Part shown: positions 1 to 4,317 of the stretch, piece by piece
Layout: each line of letters begins with the position of its first letter
Position numbering within the stretch: position 1 is the first letter of the stretch
Source of the DNA: Nocardioides sp.
GTDB taxonomy: Bacteria > Actinomycetota > Actinomycetes > Propionibacteriales > Nocardioidaceae
Assembly: GCF_030150155.1 (NCBI RefSeq)
Contig: NZ_JASLGR010000038.1
Span: 1 to 5,113, forward strand
Length of the DNA stretch: 5,113 nucleotides
Direction: 5' to 3'
Translations under genes and position numbers: made by a program
Notes under the pieces: generated by a model
Told to the model about the DNA's origin: nothing
Database searches by the model: none
Seen by the model: only the letters and a program-made list of their open reading frames with translations

Positions 1-1
1 C

Positions 2-124
2 GTGCGACACAAGCGCATGCACGAACGACGCAAGCAGGCGGCGGACCGAGAGTCACAGAAGTCGCAAAGCGCTCCAACATCTCGGCCCGCCAACACCAAG
101 CCTACGAGCGTCCAGGTGGCTTGA
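2..124 (+). CDS. Possible C-terminal tail of an unidentified protein (5' truncated)
   Basis: The second reading frame is open from the window edge to a TGA at 122-124 and would encode a 40-residue, highly basic and polar tail beginning VRHKRMHERRKQAADRESQ and ending in a Ser/Thr/Pro-rich stretch. About 28 of its 40 third codon positions are G or C, better than the competing first frame over the same bases. That is the reason for preferring it. No domain is visible and I cannot name a family; a flexible C-terminal extension would fit. The first frame is also open to 240, so the assignment is uncertain. Bases left of the window would decide it. Confidence 0.35.
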   Translation: MRHKRMHERRKQAADRESQKSQSAPTSRPANTKPTSVQVA

Positions 125-125
125 C

Positions 126-138
126 GTTCCTTAGGAAC
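126..138. repeat. 13-base perfect palindrome, possible operator
   Basis: GTTCCTTAGGAAC reads the same on both strands around a central T (six-base arms). It lies just after the stop at 122-124 and about 95 bases before the methyltransferase start, beside a TTGACG (121-126) that resembles a -35 element. No matching -10 hexamer stands at the usual 17-18 base distance. It could be a binding site for a dimeric repressor or chance. It lacks a following T-run, so a terminator is unlikely. Confidence 0.3.
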
Positions 139-232
139 TCAAAACCGGGTGGACGGGAGCGCCTGACGGCTGCTGCCGACCTGCTCGGCGTCTGGCCTAT
201 CACGATGACCTCGCCGGGGCAGACTGAGCGAC

Positions 233-988
233 GTGAATGACCTGTTCAGCGAGAAATTGGCAGCCTGGCGTGACTACACCGAGACGCCTTGGGCGCGGAT
301 CCGCTATGGAGTCGTGGGCGAGGTGCTCCGACGTCAGACCGAGAACCTTGGGGGCCAGATCCGGATCCTCGACGTCGGCGGCGGTGACGGCATGGACGCA
401 CTGCCGCTCGCCCAAGCCGGCCACGACGTCACGATCGTCGACCCGTCCGATGCGTGGCTCGACGAAGCCCGGCGCCGCGCAGCTGCGGCAAGCGCATCCA
501 TCACCACGATCCGGGCCGGGCTCGACGACCTGCCAGCCGGTGAGTGGGACCTTGTCATGTGCCACTTCGTGCTCCGCTACCGCGGCGGTGCTGCCGACGA
601 CATTGCCTCACTCGCTCGCCTCGTCCGCCCTGGCGGCCGTCTTTCGATCATGGACGTCAACCCTGACGGTCGGGTCCTGCGCGAGTTGCTGAACGGTGGT
701 CCTGCCGCAGCGCTCAACGAACTCCACGCCGAGCGCGCGAAGGTCGAGACCTTCCAAACCGATGCCCGCAAGGTGGATCTCACGACCACCATGGCCGACG
801 CAGCCGCCGCAGGACTCACACCCGTTGGTATCTTCGGGAACCGGATCGCCAACGATCTCCTCGTCGATAACACCGCCAAGCATGACCCGGCCTTCTTCGA
901 CCAGCTCCTCGCACTCGAGTTGGAGCTGTGTGACCGAGAACCGTTCAACCGTGTCGGATTCGCCTGGCAACTGGTCCTCGAGCGCTGA
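233..988 (+). CDS. Class I SAM-dependent methyltransferase, CmoM/SmtA-like
   Basis: This 251-residue soluble protein has a Rossmann-fold methyltransferase core. Motif I is ILDVGGGDG at residues 45-53. The acidic end of strand 2 is VDPS at 69-72, where Asp70 should hold the SAM ribose. A strand-4 motif DLVMCHFVLRY lies at 106-116 and the post-core RPGG turn at 132-135. The C-terminus (LLALELELCDREPF...) and the N-terminal F-x-EK segment resemble E. coli CmoM (SmtA), which methylates carboxymethoxyuridine in tRNA. Actinobacteria generally are not known for that modification, so the substrate is unknown here and I give no symbol. The GTG start is the only normal start after the in-frame stop at 206-208, and it puts the N-terminus at the family position. 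No good Shine-Dalgarno precedes it. Codons ending in A or T are commoner than in terC or dapA, hinting at a different origin. Confidence 0.85.
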   Translation: MNDLFSEKLAAWRDYTETPWARIRYGVVGEVLRRQTENLGGQIRILDVGGGDGMDALPLAQAGHDVTIVDPSDAWLDEARRRAAAASASITTIRAGLDDLPAGEWDLVMCHFVLRYRGGAADDIASLARLVRPGGRLSIMDVNPDGRVLRELLNGGPAAALNELHAERAKVETFQTDARKVDLTTTMADAAAAGLTPVGIFGNRIANDLLVDNTAKHDPAFFDQLLALELELCDREPFNRVGFAWQLVLER

Positions 989-1036
989 TCGTCCTCGGCC
1001 CTGGTCGCGGATGCGCAGGCGTTGCACCCCGTCGGG

Positions 1037-1042
1037 TACGGT
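1037..1042 (+). promoter_or_regulatory. Candidate -10 element for the riboswitch-terC transcript
   Basis: TACGGT fits the actinobacterial TAnnnT consensus. Transcription starting 6-8 bases downstream would begin at A1048 or A1050, directly before the first helix of the riboswitch at 1051. There is no recognisable -35 hexamer at 17-18 bases (the bases at 1014-1019 are CGCAGG). A TTGCAC at 1022-1027 is too close to pair with it. The position relative to the aptamer is the main support. Confidence 0.4.
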
Positions 1043-1050
1043 GGGGCACA

Positions 1051-1142
1051 CCAGGGGGAGTACTCCACCCACGGCAGGTCGTCACTACGGATCCACCGAT
1101 CCCGGTCTGTCGGCCCTCATCTGAGGGCGGAGAAGACCTTGG
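1051..1142 (+). ncRNA. yybP-ykoY manganese riboswitch aptamer
   Basis: The leader of terC carries the signature of the yybP-ykoY class, known to sense Mn2+ and often found before TerC-type and MntP-type exporters. Visible are the 5' GGGGAGTA block (1055-1062), the GTCGTCAC segment (1078-1085), and the 3' GAAGACCTT block (1132-1140), matching the class's conserved GAGACCTT. The closing helix pairs CCAGGG (1051-1056) with CCTTGG (1137-1142), including one G-U pair. Internal hairpins are GGATC/GATCC (1089-1093 with 1098-1102, loop CACC) and GCCCTC/GAGGGC (1113-1118 with 1123-1128, loop ATCT). I did not assign every helix of the junction. The gene 30 bases downstream encodes a TerC protein, the expected partner. 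Confidence 0.9.
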
Positions 1143-1163
1143 CGAATCTTTTCGCCGAGTCTT
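1133..1163 (+). promoter_or_regulatory. Alternative hairpin of the terC leader (expression platform)
   Basis: AAGAC (1133-1137) pairs with GTCTT (1159-1163). After one bulged C (1138), two more pairs (T1139-A1158, T1140-G1157 wobble) lead into a perfect GGCGAA/TTCGCC stem (1141-1146 with 1151-1156) capped by TCTT. The total is thirteen pairs. The 5' arm takes in C1137 and 1139-1142, which also form the 3' strand of the aptamer closing helix, so the two folds exclude each other. The hairpin ends one base before the GGAG ribosome binding site at 1164-1167. No T-run follows, so control of translation is more likely than termination. By inference, Mn2+ binding favours the aptamer and frees the ribosome site. 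Confidence 0.7.
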
Positions 1164-1167
1164 GGAG
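1164..1167 (+). promoter_or_regulatory. terC ribosome binding site
   Basis: GGAG lies five bases before the ATG at 1173 and immediately after the alternative leader hairpin. This fixes the terC start and makes the site the likely target of riboswitch control. Confidence 0.75.
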
Positions 1168-1172
1168 TTCCC

Positions 1173-2078
1173 ATGGATGTCACCCCGCTGATCTGGATCG
1201 TCACGATCGGGGTCACGATCGCGTTGTTCGTGTTCGAGTTCGTCGTGCACGTTCGCAAGCCGCACGAGCCGACCATCGCCGAGTCGGCCCGCTGGTCGGC
1301 GTTCTACATCGCCCTCGCGCTCGCCTTCGGTGGCGGGCTCGCGCTGGTCGCGGGCGGCCAGTACGGCGGCGAGTACGTCGCCGGGTACCTGACCGAGAAG
1401 GCGCTGTCGATCGACAACCTCTTCGTGTTCCTGGTGCTGATGAGCGGCTTCGCCGTACCGCGGATCTATCAGCAGAAGCTGCTGATGATCGGCATCGTGA
1501 TCGCGCTGGTCATGCGCGGCGGCTTCATCGCCGTCGGTGCCGGCCTGATCGCGCACTTCTCCTGGACGTTCTACGTCTTCGGTGTGCTGCTGCTGGTGCT
1601 GGCCTACCGGCAGGCGTTCGCGCACGGTGATGCCGACCCGGCCAACAGCAGGATCCTGCGCCTGGTGCGGCGCCGGCTGCCCGTCACCGACGAGTACGAC
1701 GGCGACCGGCTCACCACCCGCCGTGCGGGTCGGCGCTACCTGACGCCGATGTTCCTCGTCGTGGTCGCGATCGGCGTGGTCGACCTGCTGTTCGCCGTCG
1801 ACTCGATCCCCGCGATCTACGGGCTCACCGACGAGGCGTACATCGTCTTCACCGCCAACGCGTTCGCCCTGATGGGTCTGCGTCAGCTGTACTTCCTGGT
1901 CGGTGGCCTGCTGGAGCGTCTGGTCTACCTGGGCCAGGGGCTGGCCGTCATCCTGGCGTTCATCGGGGTGAAGCTGCTGCTGCACGGCACCGTGAGCATC
2001 CCGATCTGGTTCTCGCTGCTCTTCATCGTGACCACCGTCGCGGTGGCCACCACGGCGAGCCTGCTCAAGCGGCGGTGA
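1173..2078 (+). CDS. TerC/Alx-family integral membrane protein, probable Mn2+ exporter
   Basis: A 301-residue polytopic membrane protein with about nine hydrophobic segments, roughly at residues 5-25, 42-62, 80-95, 103-125, 130-148, 191-212, 222-246, 254-272 and 276-294. A charged, Arg-rich loop lies at 150-190. It carries the two hallmark TerC motifs: EYVAGYLTEKALSIDNLFVF (67-86, with acidic Glu67, Glu75 and Asp81 in or beside membrane segments) and VVDLLFAVDSIPAI (202-215, with Asp204 and Asp210). These acidic residues are the expected metal-binding positions. TerC proteins were named for tellurite resistance, but several, including E. coli Alx, are linked to Mn2+ export. The yybP-ykoY riboswitch in the leader argues strongly for manganese. 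Length is near the family norm and nothing is truncated. A ribosome site five bases upstream supports the ATG. The 3' end overlaps the convergent small gene by 14 bases. Confidence 0.9.
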   Translation: MDVTPLIWIVTIGVTIALFVFEFVVHVRKPHEPTIAESARWSAFYIALALAFGGGLALVAGGQYGGEYVAGYLTEKALSIDNLFVFLVLMSGFAVPRIYQQKLLMIGIVIALVMRGGFIAVGAGLIAHFSWTFYVFGVLLLVLAYRQAFAHGDADPANSRILRLVRRRLPVTDEYDGDRLTTRRAGRRYLTPMFLVVVAIGVVDLLFAVDSIPAIYGLTDEAYIVFTANAFALMGLRQLYFLVGGLLERLVYLGQGLAVILAFIGVKLLLHGTVSIPIWFSLLFIVTTVAVATTASLLKRR

Positions 2079-2289
2079 GTCGGGTGGCGCGGGCGTAGAG
2101 CAGCCGGTCGAGCTGGGCGGCGTCCAGGCCGCGGGCCAGCTCGACGATCTCGGCGAGCGGGCCGACCGGCAGGCCGCCCTCCTCGCTGGAGAGGTAGACG
2201 GTGCGCAGGGCGTCGACGGTGTAGCCCAGGCGGGCCAGCAGACGCAGGGTGGTGTCGGTGGGGGAATGGTGGGTAGGGGTGTGAGACAT
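2065..2289 (-). CDS. Small protein of unknown function (74 residues)
   Basis: The reading frame extends upstream to 2352, but the start is placed at the ATG at 2287-2289. This is because AGGAG (complement of 2298-2302) stands eight bases before it, while the upstream part is a Pro-rich segment without a ribosome site. The product begins MSHTPTHHSPTDT, polar with three His among the first eight residues. It continues into a probably helical part (LRLLARLGYTVDALRTVYLSSEEGGLPVG at 15-43, then LAEIVELARGLDAAQLDRLLYAR at 45-67) that looks like two or three amphipathic helices. There is no membrane segment or signal peptide. I do not recognise the family. Sensible hydrophobic periodicity and the good ribosome site argue that it is real. 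It converges on terC with a 14-base overlap, so the two messages could pair at their 3' ends. A link to manganese is only suggested by position and the His residues. Confidence 0.7.
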   Translation of the reverse strand: MSHTPTHHSPTDTTLRLLARLGYTVDALRTVYLSSEEGGLPVGPLAEIVELARGLDAAQLDRLLYARATRLTAA

Positions 2290-2297
2290 GATCGTCT

Positions 2298-2309
2298 CTC
2301 CTTTCGGAG
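2298..2309 (-). promoter_or_regulatory. Shine-Dalgarno inside a GAAA-tetraloop hairpin
   Basis: In the message of the small minus-strand gene, CTCC (complement of 2306-2309), the loop GAAA (2302-2305) and GGAG (2298-2301) form a four-pair hairpin capped by a GNRA tetraloop. The 3' arm is the Shine-Dalgarno itself, eight bases before the ATG. Such a fold can mask the site until ribosome, protein or heat opens it. The stem is short, so it may only tune translation modestly. Confidence 0.5.
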
Positions 2310-2314
2310 GTGGA

Positions 2315-2357
2315 ACGAAGTCAGGCGGCGGAAGGTCAGCCGGCCGTGGCACTTCGT
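2315..2357. repeat. Seven-base inverted repeat in the divergent intergenic region
   Basis: ACGAAGT (2315-2321) is exactly complementary to ACTTCGT (2351-2357), with 29 bases between them. A third related unit, GCGAAGG (2373-2379), can pair five bases (2374-2378) with CTTCG at 2352-2356, so the middle copy has two alternative partners. The region lies in the leader or promoter of the minus-strand small gene. It could be spaced operator half-sites or competing RNA stems; chance is not excluded in GC-rich DNA. Confidence 0.3.
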
Positions 2358-2362
2358 AGGTA

Positions 2363-2406
2363 TCGCCTGGTGGCGAAGGGTCTGGGAGACGGCGCCTGAA
2401 TGGCGC
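2363..2406. repeat. Two short GC-rich inverted repeats between the divergent genes
   Basis: TCGCC/GGCGA (2363-2367 with 2372-2376, loop TGGT) and GCGCC/GGCGC (2392-2396 with 2402-2406, loop TGAAT) are perfect five-pair hairpins. A further GGCGCC palindrome stands at 2428-2433. No T-run follows on either strand, so I do not call them terminators. They fill the middle of the 185-base gene-free stretch 2290-2474. Confidence 0.35.
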
Positions 2407-2462
2407 GGGTCCGATGAGTGAACCTCTGGCGCCCCTGTTCCATTCCCGACCCGGCTGACGCG

Positions 2463-2468
2463 TAGGGT
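2463..2468 (+). promoter_or_regulatory. -10 element for a leaderless LLM oxidoreductase transcript
   Basis: TAGGGT fits TAnnnT and is separated from the ATG at 2475 by exactly six bases (CGACGC). Transcription would then begin at or next to the A of the start codon, giving a message without a leader. This agrees with the absence of a Shine-Dalgarno before this gene. The -35 region (about 2438-2445) has no TTGACA-like hexamer. Confidence 0.6.
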
Positions 2469-2474
2469 CGACGC

Positions 2475-3398
2475 ATGGAGCTGCGTATCTTCACCGAGCC
2501 TCAGCAGGGCGCCACGTACGACGATCTTCTGGCGGTGGCGCTGGAGGCCGAGGAGCTGGGCTTCGGGGCGTTCTTCCGCTCCGACCACTACCTGAAGATG
2601 GGGGACGTCACCGGCGAGCCGGGTCCCACCGACGCCTGGACGACCCTGGCCGGCCTGGCCCGTGACACCGAGACGATCCGCCTGGGCACCCTGGTCACCA
2701 GCGCCACCTTCCGCCACCCGGGCGTCCTGGCGGTCCAGGTCGCCGGTGTCGACCAGATGAGCGGCGGCCGCGTCGAGTTCGGTCTGGGAGCCGGCTGGTA
2801 CGTCGAGGAGCACGACGCCTTCGGGCTGCCGTTCCCCGACATCAAGGAGCGGTTCGACAGGCTCGAGGAGCAGCTCGAGCTGATCACCGGCCTGTGGAAC
2901 GCGCCGGCAGGGGAGCTCTTCGAGCACCACGGCACGCACTACGACCTGAGCGCCAACCCGGCCCAGGTCCGTCCGGTCCAGGCGTCGCTGCCGATCATCA
3001 TCGGCGGCTCCGGCAAGCGTCGTACGCCGGCACTGGCCGCCCGTTTCGCCGCCGAGTTCAACGCCGCCTTCACCAGCATCGACGACGCCGCGGTGCTCTT
3101 CGAGCGGGTCCGTGCCGCCTCGGCCGAGCACGGCCGCGCCACGCCGCCGAGCTTCAGCGCCGCGCAGGTGCTGTGCGTCGGTCGCGACGAGGCCGAGATC
3201 GAGCGCCGGGCGGCCGCGATCGGCCGGGACAAGGACGAACTGCGCACCAACGGGATCGCCGGCACGCCTGCCGAGGCGGTCGCCAAGCTGAAGGCGTTCG
3301 CCGCGGTCGGCGCCGAGCGGATCTACCTCCAGGTGCTCGATCTCGACGATCTGGACCACCTCCGCCTGGTCGCGGAGGAGGTCATGACTGAGCTCTGA
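2475..3398 (+). CDS. LLM-class F420-dependent oxidoreductase
   Basis: A 307-residue protein of the luciferase-like monooxygenase superfamily, a TIM-barrel flavin or deazaflavin (F420) enzyme. It belongs to the subgroup beginning with a FTEPQQGATYDDLL-type N-terminus (residues 6-19). Visible landmarks are FFRSDHYL (33-40), the PTDAWTTLAGLA stretch (51-62), IRLGTLVTSATFRHPG (68-83, near the cofactor), SGGRVEFGLGAGW (96-108), ERFDRLEEQLELI (125-137) and PIIIGGSGKRR (173-183, a typical phosphate-binding turn). The closing helix region GTPAEAVAKLKAF is also usual. The superfamily reduces or oxidises varied substrates with F420H2 or FMN; the substrate here cannot be read from sequence. F420 preference is inferred from this subgroup and from the likely actinobacterial host. 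Length is normal. It lies 25 bases before dapA on the same strand, but dapA seems to have its own promoter, so functional linkage to lysine synthesis is not implied. Confidence 0.9.
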   Translation: MELRIFTEPQQGATYDDLLAVALEAEELGFGAFFRSDHYLKMGDVTGEPGPTDAWTTLAGLARDTETIRLGTLVTSATFRHPGVLAVQVAGVDQMSGGRVEFGLGAGWYVEEHDAFGLPFPDIKERFDRLEEQLELITGLWNAPAGELFEHHGTHYDLSANPAQVRPVQASLPIIIGGSGKRRTPALAARFAAEFNAAFTSIDDAAVLFERVRAASAEHGRATPPSFSAAQVLCVGRDEAEIERRAAAIGRDKDELRTNGIAGTPAEAVAKLKAFAAVGAERIYLQVLDLDDLDHLRLVAEEVMTEL

Positions 3399-3411
3399 GG
3401 GCGATGCCCGA

Positions 3412-3417
3412 TAGGCT
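3412..3417 (+). promoter_or_regulatory. -10 element for a leaderless dapA transcript
   Basis: TAGGCT lies exactly six bases (GGGAAC) before the dapA ATG at 3424, the same spacing as at the LLM gene. A weak -35 candidate, CTGAGC at 3388-3393 with an 18-base spacer, overlaps the end of the LLM gene. The GGGA between hexamer and ATG is too close to act as a proper Shine-Dalgarno, which favours leaderless initiation. Confidence 0.6.
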
Positions 3418-3423
3418 GGGAAC

Positions 3424-4317
3424 ATGACGCTTGTGCAAGGCCCTTTCGGTACCGTTCTCACGGCCATCGCCACCGCGTTCCACGCGGACGGATCGCTCGA
3501 TCTGGATGGGACCAAGCGGGTCGCCAAGCACCTCGTCGCCCACGGTCACGACGGTCTGGTCGTCTCCGGCACCACCGGTGAGTCGCCCACGACGACGGTC
3601 GAGGAGGACGGTCAGATCTTCCGTGCCGTGCGCGAGGCGGTCGGCACGGACGTCAAGTTGGTTGCCGGGATCGGCACCAACGACACCCGCACCACGCTCC
3701 AGCTCGCCGCTCAGGCCGAGGCCAATGGCGCCGACGGTCTGCTGCTGGTGACGCCGTACTACTCCAAGCCCGGCCAGGCCGGGATCCTGGCGCACTTCAA
3801 GCAGGTCGCCGACGCCACCACGGCGCCGATCATGCTCTACGACGTGCCCGGTCGGACCGGCACCAAGATCTCCCTGGAGACCTACCGCGAGATCGCGACC
3901 TGGGGCCGCGTCAGCGCGGTCAAGGACGCCGCCGGCGACGTCACCCAGGCGGCGGCGCTCACCGACCTGGGCTACGCCGTCTACTCCGGTGACGACGCCC
4001 TGACCCTCGGCTTCCTGGCCTACGGCGCTGTCGGCGTCGTCTCGGTGGTCGCGCACGCGGCCGGCAACGAGATCCGCGCCATGATCGAGGCGTTCCGCGC
4101 CGGCGACCTGGCCACCGCGCAGAAGATCAACCTGCAGCTCACCCCGGCGTTCCACGCCGTGATGGGGGCCTCGAACTACGGGGCGACCACCGCGAAGGCG
4201 GCGCTCCAGCTGCTCGGTGTGCTCGACAACCGCAACGTCCGCTCGCCATTGATCGCGTTGGACGATGCCGAGTACGAGGATCTGCGTGCCGGCCTGACCC
4301 AGGCAGGTCTGCTGTGA
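3424..4317 (+). CDS. dapA: 4-hydroxy-tetrahydrodipicolinate synthase
   Basis: A 297-residue cytoplasmic TIM-barrel lyase that condenses pyruvate with aspartate semialdehyde, the first committed step to diaminopimelate and lysine. Its family motifs are all present. GTTGES lies at 49-54 (Thr50/Thr51 of the proton relay). PYY at 111-113 contains the Tyr that reaches across the dimer interface. YDVPGRTG at 139-146 has catalytic Tyr139 and Arg144, which binds the semialdehyde carboxylate. VKDAAGD at 166-172 has Lys167, the Schiff-base lysine for pyruvate. SGDD at 188-191 and GVVSVVAH at 204-211 complete the site. Length matches the usual 290-300. The start is the ATG six bases after a TAGGCT hexamer. 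The stop overlaps the ATG of rnj by one base, a pairing also seen in other actinobacteria such as Mycobacterium tuberculosis (Rv2753c-Rv2752c). Whether lysine feedback inhibition applies cannot be judged from this sequence. Confidence 0.97.
   Translation: MTLVQGPFGTVLTAIATAFHADGSLDLDGTKRVAKHLVAHGHDGLVVSGTTGESPTTTVEEDGQIFRAVREAVGTDVKLVAGIGTNDTRTTLQLAAQAEANGADGLLLVTPYYSKPGQAGILAHFKQVADATTAPIMLYDVPGRTGTKISLETYREIATWGRVSAVKDAAGDVTQAAALTDLGYAVYSGDDALTLGFLAYGAVGVVSVVAHAAGNEIRAMIEAFRAGDLATAQKINLQLTPAFHAVMGASNYGATTAKAALQLLGVLDNRNVRSPLIALDDAEYEDLRAGLTQAGLL

Noticed and set aside
1..240. First-frame reading open from the window edge to a TGA at 238-240, overlapping the methyltransferase start
   Set aside because: Its first half has poorer third-position GC than the second frame and no recognisable domain. 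It remains possible and would imply translational coupling, but I cannot support it over the shorter frame.
1141..1156. GGCGAA/TTCGCC hairpin as an intrinsic terminator
   Set aside because: The bases after it are GAGTCTTGG, with no T-run, and the ribosome site follows at once; it fits a translational switch better.
1173..2078. Tellurite-resistance determinant
   Set aside because: The TerC name is historical; no other ter genes are present, and the manganese riboswitch in the leader points to Mn2+ transport.
2290..2352. N-terminal extension of the small minus-strand protein to an ATG at 2352
   Set aside because: The extension is Pro-rich and its coding would run through the strong ribosome site at 2298-2302, which is correctly spaced for the inner ATG at 2289.
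2391..2406. GCGCC/GGCGC hairpin as a terminator for a neighbouring gene
   Set aside because: No T-run on either strand, and both flanking genes point away from it.
945..3527. A minus-strand frame open for 860 codons across terC, the small gene and the LLM gene
   Set aside because: It is antisense to two clear protein families, its translation is rich in low-complexity Arg/Asp/Gln/Glu/Pro runs, and long antisense frames without stops are expected in DNA with very high GC at third codon positions.
3382..4155. A minus-strand 257-codon frame antisense to dapA
   Set aside because: It is a Gly/Arg/Asp-rich shadow of a gene whose catalytic motifs are all intact on the plus strand.
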